DNA of 64,000 bases from Ctenosaura bakeri (taxonomy: Eukaryota > Chordata > Lepidosauria > Squamata > Iguanidae). The stretch covers positions 62,001 through 126,000 of the forward strand of contig CAOLHI010001802.1 in the NCBI GenBank assembly GCA_948474755.1, read 5' to 3'. Positions 1-12,330 of the stretch are shown piece by piece (position 1 is the stretch's first letter; the number at the start of each line of letters is the position of its first letter). The translations under genes and the position numbers were made by a program. The notes below the pieces were generated by a model that was not told the DNA's origin, searched no databases, and worked only from the letters and a program-made list of their open reading frames with translations.

Positions 1-925
1 AAAGGCCTGAGACTGGAATTTGTAGCACAGTGAAATACAAGCTCAAGTATTCTCCAACTCTCTCAAAAGTTTCTGGCTTCCTTGGAAGGCAAAATCAAAA
101 GGAGTTGTTGGCTTTTTGTCATGGTTCATGCAATTTGAGCAAAAGACCATTTGGGAAAAACTCTTGCTTCTGCACAAAACTAGCACACCACAGCCAAAAT
201 ACAGCCTTTGTATCCACACATTGTCCTTCTCTGAAAGAGGCTCAAACTGCTGATACATTTTATATATCTCCTGAACTGGGGTCATGGGGAGTTGGCAAAA
301 GCTGTATATGTTTTTATGGGACATGTGGCTGTAACAATAGCCCTATTCACGCATTCTTAACAGAGTTTAAAATGTGCAGAATGGGAACAGAGAATAATTT
401 CTATCTCACTGTTATCATTTTCAGATTTGTCCACAAGCAGAGGTGATTTAAAGGGAGGCATCCTCTTCTATTTGGGGAGACCCTCCCTGTAATAAAGTGC
501 TCCAGAAGGACAAGATTCCAAGTCAGATGGAGAATCTCCATGCATACAGGAGGCTTTCCTCCTCAGTCACCTTCTACATGTGGAGGGGGACAAGATTATG
601 AGGGAAGGGCTGGAGCTAGAATAGTCCCTACTCCCCTTCTTGTGCATTTGCTTTAAAGCTATTTAGAATGCCTGAAGAGAGTGATTGTTGTCAAGGGATA
701 CTGGTGTGGAAGAAAACAAAGGACAAACAGCCCCCCCCAGCATATTACAAAGTAATAGCTAAAGTTTTCATTGCAGCAAATTGAGTTCAAAGTGCAAAAG
801 TTGTCTGTACTCAATTAACTCAGCAGTGGGGAGAGGAGAGAAAGGGTGAAGTCTTGTACTTCAGCTAATGTGGGTTTTCAGTTTTTACAGACTTTCATAC
901 GCTCAGTACATAAATGGCAAGATTT
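1..925. other. Intronic stretch without recognised features
   Basis: AT-rich unique-looking sequence. A 138-codon plus-strand frame (30-446) overlaps a 93-codon minus frame and has no recognisable domain or splice context; I treat it as chance. Confidence 0.6.
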
Positions 926-985
926 CTTGCAGGGGTTGGACTCAATGGCCTCTGTTGTCTCTTCCAACTCAACGATTCGATGCTT
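926..985 (+). mobile_element. CR1-type LINE 3' end fragment
   Basis: Contains the typical CR1 3' motif GGGGTTGGACTCAATGGCC followed by CTCTTCCAACTCAACGATTC, a decayed form of the usual terminal ATTCTATG repeats. Short and 5' truncated. Confidence 0.6.
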
Positions 986-1541
986 CAAAAAAGATTAAAC
1001 TTGCATGCTATATAGACAATATAGTCAATGTTAACAGCTATAAATTCCCCTGACTTTTAGAGTTAGAGCTGACTATTATATGAAACCCTTCTATACTGAG
1101 ACACACCATATGTTTATCCCTAAGTCCATTCTGCCATTTGCCTGCATCTACATGCATTAAAAAAAAACTTCACAAAATTTATACTTAAATATATATTTGA
1201 CACATTTTTCCACAAAGGATTCTATGAACTTCACCCTAACGTATGCACGTTTTACACATTTTTCCTAGATTGTACTTATTCTATATTCAGCATACCCTCA
1301 ATAGATATTTCTATCATTAACTCGCTTGGTTCAGTATGGTCTATTCTGTCTAGCAGTAACTCTCCAACATCTTAGCAGAGATTCTCACCTTTTTAACTGG
1401 AGATGGCTAGAGACTGAACAGGAAGGGACACCGGCCAGGCCAGCTGGGGACTGTAGAAGCTGTAGATGCTCTGGGTAGAACATCACCATGTATGGTAGTC
1501 AAAGCTGGTAGAGTGAAGTTTTTTTCCTGCAACTTTATCTG
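986..1541. other. Intronic stretch without recognised features
   Basis: AT-rich, with runs of A near 1160 and AT-rich tracts near 1190. Nothing recognisable seen. Confidence 0.55.
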
Positions 1542-1668
1542 GGCCATTTCTGCACTAGACTGTTATAGTGCTATTACTCCACTTTCAACATCCTATGGAA
1601 TCCTAGGGTTTGCAGTTTAGAGAGGGGCCTTATATATAGCACTATAACAGTCTACTGTGGAAATGACC
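1542..1668. mobile_element. Palindromic MITE-like element, internally deleted copy
   Basis: Starts GGCCATTTCTGCACTAGAC and ends with the inverted form GTCTACTGTGGAAATGACC. This copy is 127 bp against about 202 bp for full copies, having lost most of the right arm. CTG flanks both ends, a possible 3-bp target duplication. Confidence 0.8.
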
Positions 1669-2574
1669 CTGGTATGCTTTCCTGAAATGCTTTAATTACA
1701 GGGGAGTCGTGGGGGCGGTGAGGACTTCAGGTGTTCCTGTGTTATCCAGCCATAACCTTGGATAACGTCCTCAACATAGGTAACAACTAGCTCAGAGAAA
1801 GGAACAAGACAGCGTAGCAGTGGGGGAAGTGCTGAGCATCTGTTCTACATCAGGGTGTAATCAGTAAACAACTCTGACAGTTTTATGATGTCCAGAGCAT
1901 CTTATCTGGCATTCAGTGATGGATGTACACAGTTAATAGAAAATCTTTATCTCTGAGCATGTTGGGCTCTATTTGTTTTTAATCATATACATATTTTTAT
2001 CTGGACTGGATTTAGAATCATTTTGAATCTTGTTAGTAATTCTAGCTAAGCTTCAAAGACCTGAAAATATATGGGGATCTCTTGATATTTATGTTTACCA
2101 TCAGAGATGAGCCAAAATCTTTAATCACGGTTTGTGCCATTAGCTATTCCACACAGAACTCAACGTTAAATAGTAAATCAACACTTAATGTAAATCCTGC
2201 TTCTTCATCTGGTCTACTTTAGTTGAGACAAGGAATAAACTTTAGGTTATAGTGCTATGATCAGGAATATCATCTTCCATTTGCTGGAAATGCTGCTTGG
2301 ACCTGCATTTGTCCTTTGTGAAGGGGAGCAGCTCTCAGTGTTTATTTGCTCCCATTTTAATTATCCTGAAAAATATAATCTTCCCAGGGTGCTCAAGTTC
2401 TTACTATGTACTAGCAATGTGTGCATCAGCCACGATTGTTTGCATGGACTTCTTCATTTTCCTACCTCTAAGTCCATTATAAGAAAATGCATGTTATAAC
2501 AATTATTTAAAAATGTCATAAAAATATAAATATCTTCTGTCGCTGTCCCTTTCTCATTCTTCTCCTCCTCCTCA
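1669..2574. other. Intronic stretch without recognised features
   Basis: Unique-looking AT-rich DNA. Overlapping short frames at 2257-2499 have no recognisable content. Confidence 0.55.
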
Positions 2575-3612
2575 TAGTATTCCACCCTATATTTGAAGAT
2601 TTCAGGGTAGCTTACTATTTAAAACTGTAAGTAACAATGATAATTCTAAAAGACTAAAAATATCTTAAATCACCTATCAGTTAAAAACTGGGTGATTTAA
2701 AACCCGTTAAAACAATTTAAAATAGTGCCGACCATACCACATTCATAAAATAGAATTCCATTAGGCTCAAAGGCTTTAAAAAAAAGCCATGGTTGACTTG
2801 ATGCCAAAATGATATCAGTGTTAAGGGAGAGTATTTCATGAATAGGGTGCCACCACAGAGAAGGCCTTCACCCATGTCCACAACATATTATCCTTACTAG
2901 GGGGACACAGAGGTGAGACTCTTCAGTAAACCTCCTTTCTCAGGCAGATATATACAGGCTTTTGCACTCCCTCAAGTGCAGAGGTCTCAAGTCATTTATG
3001 CCATTAAATATTATCACTAGCACCTTGAATCCAGACCAGAAACATACTAGCAACCACAATAATTCTGCTAAAGCCATCATTGTACAGTTTCTGAATGGTG
3101 TCCCTGTCAACAGTCTTGTTGCTGCATTTTGCAGTTTCTGAGACATCTTTCAAGAGCAGCTCCACGTAGAGTGCATTGCAGTGGTCTAATTGGAAAGTTA
3201 CCAGTGCGTGGACTATTGTGGCTAGATTATCACTGTCTAGGAAAGGCTACAGATGGCAGACCAATCTGAGCTGGGCCCAAACACTCTGAACCACAGAATC
3301 CATCTGGGTTTCCACTAACAAAGATGGACTTAAGAGTACTCCCTATCTATACTCCTTACTCTTTCAGAGGGGAAGCAGCCCCATCTAATTTATCCAATGC
3401 TTAAACTCAAGAGCCACCAAACCACAGAGCCTTCATCTTATCAGGATCCAACTTCAGTTTACTGGCCCTTATCCTGCCTATTACAGCACCCAAGCAGTGC
3501 TTCAGCACCTTCACATCCTTGGCTGACTCTGCAGACAAAAAGAGCTGACTGACATCAATATACTGACGGCAACCAATCCACAAACTCCTAATGATCTCCC
3601 TCAGCAGCTTCA

Positions 3613-3659
<47 letters not shown>

Positions 3660-4290
3660 TGAACAGCATGGGAGATAAGATGGAATCCTGTGGTACTCCA
3701 CAGCACAATCATCATGGGCTGAACAGGACCTCTGCACCCCATGCCACTCTCTGGCAGATAGAGCAGAACCACTGCAACCCGTACTTCCTACTCCCATCTG
3801 ATGGAGGCAGACCAGTAGATAACATAATCAATGGTATCAAACGTGCCTGAGAAATCCAGGAAGATCAAGAGGGTAGCATTCCCCTGAGTTTCCCATGGAG
3901 TGGGTTGTTAGTCAGAGCAACCAAGGCTGTCTTTGTACCATACCCCAGCTTGAACCCAGACTGAAATGGATCTAGACAATCTATTTCCTTCGAGAATGTC
4001 TGAAGCTGTCCTGCCTGCATGCATTCAAGCACCCTGCCCAAATAAATGATATCAATGATAGGACAGTAGTTCTCATGTACTTCTGGGTCCAAGGAGGTCC
4101 TCTTCAGGAGAGAGTACACTTCTGCCACCACTTCCCTTACATAATGAGGCATTTTCCACCTCTCAGATCCACTCAGTCAGTCCACATCTTCTATATCTTA
4201 ACAGCAAAGATGAACAAGGGCCAATCCACCTGTGCTGGAATAGACAGATTCAAGCTTCTTTTCAATATCACCTGGAGGCAACGACTGAAA
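2575..4290 (-). mobile_element. L2/CR1-type LINE, 3' part with decayed reverse transcriptase
   Basis: Minus-strand frames carry non-LTR reverse-transcriptase blocks in order: DPFQSGFKLGYGTKTALVAL (about 3865-4152), then QYIDVSQLFLSAES...ASKLKLDPDKMKALWFGGS (about 3407-3613), then NAATRLLTG...LLWLLVCFWSGFKVLV (about 2940-3146). The frame is broken between blocks. The catalytic box expected as Y-x-D-D reads YIDV (3551-3562), so the second aspartate is lost. The 3' UTR runs down to about 2575. The 5' end (endonuclease) is missing, as in 5'-truncated LINE copies. L2 is favoured over CR1 because the related copies end in trinucleotide tails, but this is a recall-based call. Confidence 0.75.
3612..3659. 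repeat. (TATC)n microsatellite, about 12 units
   Basis: Uninterrupted TATC repeats inside the LINE copy, likely polymorphic in length. Confidence 0.95.
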
Positions 4291-7200
4291 CTGATCGTAT
4301 GACAATTGACCATATGGTACACTGGGCATCTCCCTAGACTCTGAGACAACTGTGGAACCACATTTTGAGCAAATACTTAAGTATTATTTATTTATTTATT
4401 TATAAATATATTTATTTTTGTTGGGAGTTAGAACTTTGCAGGGTGTTCGCTCTTTGGGGTAAATTCTATGAAAGCTAAAACTGTTAGGAATCAGCCTTCT
4501 TTTAGCAGAGTTGCAGAAAAAGCATGTCCCAATCTCTGTGTGGCTTCCCTGAACTGAGACTGACTTAGAAAGCAAATCAATGCAGGCAGTTTCAGGTACC
4601 AAACTTAGAAAAGTTTACTAATACATTTTACAATTACATATACACTAGAGTGACTAGATCCTAATTAGCTAATGAAAAGATTAGGTAAGATAGTAGCTTC
4701 ATTTTTAACTCACCATCTTCTTGGTGGAGAGGTGAAGCATAATCAGAGAGAAGGTTGTAGAAGCAAAGATGGCAAAGAGAGCAAAAAGAGGAAAATGTGG
4801 TCTTTTATGTAAGGTCAATGACTCCAGGGTCTATCCTGGGTCAGATGGTCTGGATGTCACAGCCATTCACTTAAATAACACAAAGAGCAAGACTGAGGTT
4901 TTGGTTGGGAAGGCAAAAGGCTTTCACATGCAAAGAAAAAAGAAGTCCTATGCTAGCTAAGCCTCATTTTTGTCCTAGAACAAGATTGGGGGAGGGGGAG
5001 AGAATATTAAGAATTTTCCAAAATTTTTGTTGTTTAAATAATCCATGCTGGGCATTAATCTTAATTCCCCACTTCTGCAATACTGATGGGATACTATGGG
5101 AAAAGTTTCTTAGAAATTATGGGAATGGTGGTGTTTAAAGGTAGAGAATTTGTAGCAGTCGTAGATAACATAGCCTCTACAGTTTGAAGAAGTTTCTTGT
5201 AATTAAAAAATACATGAATAGGTAGGTGGCATTTTCTTTTCAGGTGGTAACGTAACACAACACACACTCACAAACATTACCAGCAATGGAAATGTTAATT
5301 ATAAGATCACTTCTGTGTAGGTAACAGCATTTTTTTTTTCCATGGAAAATGGCTACTGTGAAAAATGGTTGCTGTCAAAATACACTAGCAACACAGCAGA
5401 ACAGATAAATTCTTTGAAATGAAAAACTGCAGAATCTGGCTTCCATGCTGAATTTGCTCTTGCCTCCAATCAGCTGTCACTGCCTTCGCTACCATTTTTA
5501 GAAATTAAGTTATTCTGGTATATGCAGAATTCCTATGCATGTCTTACCATACTCATGTATTCTGCCCTGTACCTCCTTTTCTAAACCTGCAGCTTGGGAG
5601 GAGAGGGAAGAGACTTCATTGTTGCTTCAGACAGATATTCACTCCGTGCTTAGTTATTAACTTCTATGCAATTTCTTAAGCTACCCAGGAGCTGAGCTAC
5701 ATTTAGCTCATGCACCACAGTTTTACTGCTCTTGCTGTTTTAAATACATTTCCAGCAGGAGAACAGAATAGTGAAAAATAAGCAGATCTGAATAAAACTG
5801 TTAACCTCGTTTGGAAAGAATATAACACTTCATTATGATGTGCAGAACTGAAGGGCCAGGTGAACCAAAGTACAAGAAAGAACATTTACTGTCTCTCCAT
5901 AAACAATTGCTAATATGTATGTTGTGCTAATGAATTAGCAAGTTCTCAAGCATGGCTAGAAATGACAGAAACCACGGGGGGGGGAATCACTTCTTGGTGT
6001 CTGCAGCAGAGAGGGTACTTCATTGTATCACATTCCAATGTAGATTATCTTTTGCCAATGTCAACATGAGATTGTGGGGCATTCTTCCAGAGTTTCTTAC
6101 TGTGGTTCAACACACCATCAAATCACTTTCTTGAAAGGCTGCAGTAAAGAACACAGTGGTGATTGGAGCACACAACAGAAGCCACACACAGTTACTTCAT
6201 TACGAGCACAACACAGACCAAGGATAATCTGGGCCAAAAAAATAATAATAAAAAATAAACATTGGATTTAATTGGGCTTAAATGAAGGTGGTCCCTGAAG
6301 AATGAAACAAGTGTTAAGCGCAAGCTGTGCCATCAGCTGTGTTCTTTATAAGCAAATACTAATCCAATGCACAAGCCTGGTGTTCTGAGCCTTTGCATTG
6401 CATGATATCTTGCAGACTGGACATAAAAGCATAGACAGTAATTAAAATGCCCCATGACACTTCTTAAGGGAAAAACAGCACTAATCCTGGTTTCCTAGCC
6501 TGAGTCTAATTAAGATAAATACTGTGCTGCTTTCTACATCAGCACAAAAGGAAGCTTCTGATAAATGAGATTTGGTTCTTAACCTAACACCACACAAATA
6601 AGGGCCAGTTCCCCACTGCATTCTGGGCAGGATCTGGGGGTCATTGGCCTTAATCCAAATAGTTCCACTACTTGGCCTTAATCCAAGTAGTCCCAGGGAG
6701 AGTAGAGACCCACTGAAGCAATGGGATTTACATAAGTGGTGATTTAACATTCAGCAGGTCTACTCTATTTGAGACTTTCAAAAGGACTCTGGACTTAGAA
6801 AACCCATCTAGAAGTTTAGTACTTGAGCCCTCCAGGAAAACTATTAATAAACAGCCATTGTACAAAGCATCACAGGTGGACTTATTTTTAAATCTCTTCA
6901 TTTCTTTCAATGTATCTACCATGGTATGAAAAGTGACGGTGCATTTAAGAAACAGATACCCAGATGTCTGATAGGACTTGGGATAAATGATAGCTGTATA
7001 GTAATCTCTGAAGCAGAATGAAAGGCAGTTTTAGAAATCATGATTAGTAGGAGGGCTTTTCACTGATCAGAGGTTTTACTACAAGGTAGTGCAGAAAGCT
7101 GTCTCCATAGTTTGCCCCACCTACCACCGCCGACCCAGTGTACTGAATTTTTTGAATGCTTAATATAACAGATCTGAGAGTTAACAAGATTTTGAGAGGA

Positions 7201-7480
7201 AATAAAGAACTCTTTTGAGATCATACATGGCTGGCAGAGAGCTGCAGAATGCATTAGAAAACTGGTAGCTTCTTAACTCTTTGGATGATACTTCACCTGG
7301 CATTTCCGAAGCCACACCAACTATAATTTGTTTCAGTCTGTGTTCAAGCTATGCTGTTTAATTTAGTCAAATGGCTACAGATTCTCCCCACAGCAAACCA
7401 TTAGATGAGGAAATTCACTTGCCCCTCCACTCCAAATTGGAGCTGGCAAACCCCTTGGCAAATTGTGGCTGTGACTGTGT
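4291..7480. other. Intronic stretch, mostly unique
   Basis: Contains a (TTTA)n tract near 4385-4405 and a short direct repeat of TTGGCCTTAATCCAA at about 6643-6690. Segments near 5900-5945 and 6290-6470 have TAAT-rich, non-repetitive composition that could be conserved noncoding DNA, which I cannot test. No exon seen. Confidence 0.5.
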
Positions 7481-7481
7481 T

Positions 7482-7525
7482 AATGTTACTGGCATAAGCA
7501 GTTGATGTTACTGGCATAAGCAGTA
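7482..7525. repeat. 22-bp tandem duplication
   Basis: TGTTACTGGCATAAGCAGT occurs twice back to back, with only the 5' bases differing. Confidence 0.85.
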
Positions 7526-7680
7526 CTGGTGACAGCAGCCGAATAAAATGGTGCCACAATGGTGGTGGGCAGGATAGGTAGTTCTGTCAAATGAAAACAC
7601 TGCCCTAGCAATGTCAGAGCTGGTCAGGAGGGCAACTGTCTCTGACAATTGAGTTGGCTTTCTCCTTTCTCTCCACTGCA

Positions 7681-7886
7681 GTTGTTGTTGTTGTTGTTGT
7701 TGTTTGCCTTCAAGTTGTCTCCAAATTATGGTGACCTTTAAGGTAAACATACCATGGGGTTTTTTGGGGCTTGAGGGGGGCATTTCCAAGGTCACCCAGT
7801 GGATTTCCATGGTCAAGCAGGAAATTGAACCCTGGCTTCCAGGGTCACAGTTCAATGCTCAAATTACTACACTGCACTTGGTCTCT
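7681..7886 (-). mobile_element. Sauria-type SINE (tRNA head, Bov-B-like tail)
   Basis: Minus orientation. The tRNA-like head is at the high end (AATTACTACACTGCAC, reverse of a box A-like GTGCAGTGTAGTAATT), with a box B relative near TTGAACCCTGG. The tail TGCCTTCAAGTTGTCTCC ends in (GTT)n at 7681-7704. SINEs carry no protein. Confidence 0.85.
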
Positions 7887-8204
7887 ATTGCAGGTGTAAC
7901 CTCTCCAAATGTGCTTTACTCTGCTATAACGAAGCATTACAATGAGGGAAGTCACCAAGAAAATTTTGAAGCCTGTTTCAAATTATGATTCTATTGCTAA
8001 ACTGAAGTGGAATGTTCACTGAATGGACATGCACAAATCACTGAAGTAGTTCAGATTACAATATAAGAGCAAACTATGGCTGGGATAGAAATTCTACACA
8101 TCACTTTCTACAGATGGCGAATAACCTGCGGAATAACATTATCCAATTTATAGTTTTCACAGAAGTAGCTGTGTTAGTTTCTTGCAGCCTAGAAAGGAAT
8201 AAAG
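7887..8204. other. Intronic stretch without recognised features
   Basis: Nothing recognisable seen. Confidence 0.5.
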
Positions 8205-8375
8205 GAATGTGGCAGCACCTTTAAGACTAACTGGTTTTTACTTCAGCATGAGCTTTCATGGATATAAACCCATTTCTTCAGAAATACTTCTTCAGAAGTA
8301 CACTGTACTGCAATCTGCAGAAACGGGTTTACATCCATGAAAGCTCATGCTAAAATAAAAACCACTTATTCTTTT
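8205..8375. repeat. Dispersed repeat forming an inverted pair
   Basis: GCATGAGCTTTCATGGATATAAACCC (about 8247-8272; 26 bases shown only in part here) is matched inverted at 8323-8355. A second copy of the family with GGCAGCATCTTTAAGACTAA lies at 25268-25330. Family not named; likely the end of a transposon. Confidence 0.6.
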
Positions 8376-9435
8376 TTAAAATATTTGTATGTATTTATTA
8401 TTCTGTTTTATTGATTCTGACTTAGAGATAACCTAATCTAGATTCAGTCAGTGTCCAGCTAAATGAACAATGATCTGGTCCACATCAGCTTCCGTTGTTT
8501 TGATCATTGTTGTTCTGCTTCAGTTTCATGTGTATTTTAGCTCTGTATCTGATGTGTGTATATTACGGTGAGGAACAAGAAGAGAAATCAGAAATGTTAC
8601 ACAGGGATGTAGTTATGGGCAGGTGAATGAGGGTGCTGTCTCACCATTATTCTCATTAAAATTCTGCCTCCCGAATCAAACTATCCCTCAATCTGAAAAT
8701 CTCCAGCCTTGAAAAGAGTGAGACCTTGAAAATGGTTAATTCCTAGAACTCACAGGCACACCCTACTTTTGGACCATTTGTTTTTTGACATTCCATTTTT
8801 TAAACCACTGTAAATTGCAGACATGTACTATTCAACCTGGGGTCCGCTCTTTTGTCAGTTCTTCTCCTCTTGCCTTTTCCCTGTAGGGAACCTGAAAGAA
8901 TTGCAGGGTGAGTTTCCATAATTTCCTCACATCCCACTTTCTGACTGTGCTTTGGTTCCTAACTCATCATATGGTGGTGATGGTGGGGAACAGTGATGCC
9001 TGTATTTCTAAATATGACATTTTATGTTACTGCGATTTTAGAAATGTGGAGACTGAACGGAATTTTCATGGGGGAGACAGAATTCTTATTTAGATAGGCA
9101 AGGCCCTCAATTTCCTGCCCCCTCCAATGTCCATCATCCACTGGTGTTACTGGATAACATTTTGGTTTCCACCTACTTCAGCAGCTCCAAAATAAAATAG
9201 TCTAGAACATGTGGCACCATACTTTGATTCATGAATGCTGAAGAAGGCGGAAACCTAGACATACTCCTACTGTAGCAAATATCTGGTTTAAGTTATTAAT
9301 TACACCTTTCTGGAGCTAGAACAATTTGCCTGAAAGGGCTGTCTGAGGTTTTAAAAATTGTATCTCCATGTGCCTGTGCATATAAAAATATATAAAGCCT
9401 ACTTGCTAATTTTCTTGTCCTCAAGAAAATAGGGT
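8376..9435. other. Intronic stretch without recognised features
   Basis: Nothing recognisable beyond short AT-rich tracts. Confidence 0.5.
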
Positions 9436-9800
9436 GTCTGGAAACATCAAGACATGCCGTCAAAGCAACTGAGAACTACTGCAAGATTTTTCATACTATC
9501 TGCAACCAATCTCTTGATTTTGTATACAAATCCCACATTTTTAATATAGAAAATATTGGTTTTGTGTACAACACCCATGCTTTCAAGACGGAAAGAGCCT
9601 GGATTTTCTTGGCAAAAAAACAGAAGTTTGTTTTTGAACAAATGAATTTTTCATGCAAAAGTCTTGAAATACAGAAAACATCAGAATCAGCAAAAACTGC
9701 TCAAAAATTCTCATGATCTTACCCAGCTGGCAGAAAATTCTTGAAATTCTTTTGTATGAAAAATTCATTTATGCAATTTTTGCATACAATGAAAAATATA
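9436..9800. repeat. Degenerate A/T-rich self-similar array with 22-bp inverted repeat
   Basis: Many near-repeats of ATTTTT/AAAATTC words. The arm at 9640-9661 (starting AAATGAATTTTTCATG) is matched inverted at 9749-9770 with one mismatch and an 87-bp spacer. Similar degenerate stretches lie at about 33550-33760 and 53280-53640. Confidence 0.6.
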
Positions 9801-9874
9801 TATGAAGATTCAAATGCCTAGTTTTCACACACGCATACACAATATCCCAGTAAGGCTAATATTTCATAGAGTTT

Positions 9875-10076
9875 GGGCATTTCTGCACTACACTGTCATA
9901 GTGCTATTATTCCACTTTCAACGTCGTATGGAATCCTGGGGTTTGCAGTTTAGGGAGGGGTATTTAGCATTCTCATCCAGAGAGCTCTTTGACCTCAGTA
10001 AACTACAAACTCCAGGATTCCACAGGACGTTGAAAGTAGAATAATAGCACTATAACTGTGTAGTGTGGAAATGGCC
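9875..10076. mobile_element. Palindromic MITE-like element, full copy (202 bp)
   Basis: Inverted termini GGGCATTTCTGCACTACACT and AGTGTAGTGTGGAAATGGCC's counterpart at the right. The left arm reads through TTCCACTTTCAACG, GGAATCCTGGGGTTTGCAG and TTTAGGGAGGGG; the right arm mirrors these. The whole element can fold as a hairpin; no coding capacity. Confidence 0.85.
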
Positions 10077-10174
10077 CTGGTAAACTGGACTCTATTCCGA
10101 TGTGTTTGCTCTATTCATATATAGTCGCTTGAATGCTTAAACACACACCTTTCCTTTTCTTTCCTCCCTCCCAG

Positions 10175-10279
10175 ATTATGCTCAAGATCAACAAGAAAGG
10201 TGGACACCTGGAACACCCAGACTGGGCCCACAATGTTAAGGAGAGAAATTTCTGGGATACTGTCAACTTCATGCAGGAG
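10175..10279 (+). CDS. Unidentified exon-like open segment
   Basis: An uninterrupted plus-strand frame reading IMLKINKKGGHLEHPDWAHN followed by VKERNFWDTVNFMQE. It is preceded by a strong polypyrimidine tract ending CTCCCTCCCAG (to 10174) and followed by a donor-like GAG|GTGAGA at 10280. It is less AT-rich than its flanks, with C or G at many third positions. The segment is 105 nt, or exactly 35 codons, so a phase-0 symmetric exon. I do not recognise the protein. It would lie antisense within PLXDC2 intron 2. It could be a real exon of an unannotated nested gene, a lncRNA exon, an exon relic, or a chance frame with chance splice signals. The reverse strand is also open over this interval, which weakens the coding argument. 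Confidence 0.33.
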
Positions 10280-10490
10280 GTGAGAAAAGAAAAAAAGAGA
10301 GAGAAAATGCTAGCATTAAGTATATCTGACCTGGTGGGATGATGTAAATTTTAGTTCAACATGTCTACAGAGCATGTCAGGTTGGTGGAAGGTTGGTTTG
10401 GATTTTAAATTATTTAATTATTGATTTAAAGAAACAAACGATCTGATTAACAAATAAGAATTAAAATTGAACTAAAACTAAAACACAATA

Positions 10491-10726
10491 CAGTTAGCCT
10501 TCCATATCTGCAACTTCTATATCCATGGATTCAACCAACCACGGCTTGAAAATATTCCCTCTGTCCCCATCACAAAAAAATCCAAAAAGCAAACTTTGAT
10601 TTTGTCATTTTATATATGGGATGCCATTTTACTACACCATTGTACATAATGAGACTTAAGCAACTACAAATTTGGTATCTATGGAGGGGGGTCCTGGAAC
10701 TCAATGTCCCAAGAGTCCATACTGTC
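10491..10726 (+). mobile_element. Tigger/MER2-like (pogo group) non-autonomous DNA transposon
   Basis: Begins TA|CAGTTAGCCTTCCATATCTG, continues with ATCCATGGATTCAACCAACC and has GGGGGGTCCTGGAACTCAAT near the right end, the order seen in Tigger-type elements. The right terminus is decayed (ACTGT at about 10721-10725). TA precedes the left end, as expected for TA-target insertion. Confidence 0.7.
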
Positions 10727-12330
10727 CATAAATAAGTTTCAATCTTCCAAAAATCCTCAGATGGCTTACTCTTTAAAACCAATATTAGTTTGGCAATTTG
10801 GGCTAACTCAGCAACTTTAACAATCCATTCTTATGTTATCAGTGCTTTAAAACCACTTAGTCCTAAAAGTGCTGCCATATTCCCTTTTTTTCTCCCCCAC
10901 CTTCCTCCTTTTTATTCTCCTGTTATGTTCCTAGGACTTATAATTAAACCTCAATCTCTAGATGAAAATGTTAGTTCTTTGCCCACCTTTGAAAACGTGC
11001 ACCTTGCCTATCACCTTTTTCAAGATAGTTTGTTTTCTGCCTTAAACAATGTGAAGACGAAGGCAAAAACAGTAAACAGGGGTGGTGTTGTTGCTTCCTT
11101 TATCTTTCTCAATGCTTGAAATCAAACACTGAGAAGGTTTTTAGTATTTCTTGCACAAGTAGGTAGATAGATCCCCTAATTCTACCAATAAGTGTTATAT
11201 ATTCAAGAAGTCAGTGAGAAAGCCCATACTAGTATGAAACCACCCAGCCTCATTCCTGTTTACATCACTAGCATTTAACATACTACAAGTGCCTTGGTAA
11301 ATGTCAAATAACATTTGTGACCCAGTCCCTTCTGACATTTATTGATAAATCTAAAAAATCACTGAAAGCTTTCAAGAAACAGTACAGTTTAGCCTCTTCA
11401 TGGACCAATTGTTTTTCCCACTTACTAGGGCAGGCAGGGCATGATACAAATGTAATAGACAATGCAGATGGTAAAAATGTCATTTGTGAAGTGGTCTTAA
11501 GCATACTATCTTTGTACCACAGTAATACGTAAGGCTTTGCTTATAAATACCTGATACTGTTCACGACCCTTTCAAAATCGATGCATATTTCAGTGCAGGA
11601 CTAGCAGTGTTACATGCCAGATCTGAAGAGGTCCCTCCCCCAAACTGGAGTTTACATTACCTTCCAATCAGACAGCACATGAACTGCATTAGCTGACAAG
11701 AGGCACTTTTCAGACAGTTCACAACATTTAATGAATTCCATTTAGCTATGACAAGCACATATTTCAGACTCCATTTTCTGCATTCTCACCCCTTTAAACT
11801 GGGCTCTTAGCCACATCTCTGTTTATTATCTTCCTTGAAGAGACCACATAATTCACTGATAGTAGCACCAAGCCTAACGCAGCAGTCTCCAGAGGTTACA
11901 GTGCTTGTAATTTACCAGGCAAACCAGTCATAGCAATATTAATCCAATTTAGAAAAGCATATTTATTCTATGAAATGGCAGCTATGTAGACTTTGGCAGG
12001 GAGGGCGGTCTACATACACCAGGGCTGCTTCCTACTTTTATTATTGCTAAAACATCATCTTATTTAGATGGGTCATTCCAGCCTATCCAATCCCAAAGTT
12101 CTGTTTTAGTCACAGCAGCATAATAAAGAGTTATATCTGTGCAAGTAAGGCAGCTTCCCAATCTTAGCAAATGGGACAGATGTGACTAGGTTCTACTTCA
12201 TCAGTCACTTCTACCACACTATATTAAAATGAGATGTTCCTGATTCAGATGGGTTCTATCTAGGGTTGCCAGGTATCCCTTATTACAAACCATGTTCCTT
12301 ATTTGTGAATCTGAAAGCTTGTTCCTTATA
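10727..12330. other. Intronic stretch, mostly unique
   Basis: A 109-codon frame at 10790-11119 has no recognisable domain. Other content is AT-rich, with a decayed repeat near 12250-12330 (GGGTTGCCAGGTATCCCTTA). No exon seen. Confidence 0.5.
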
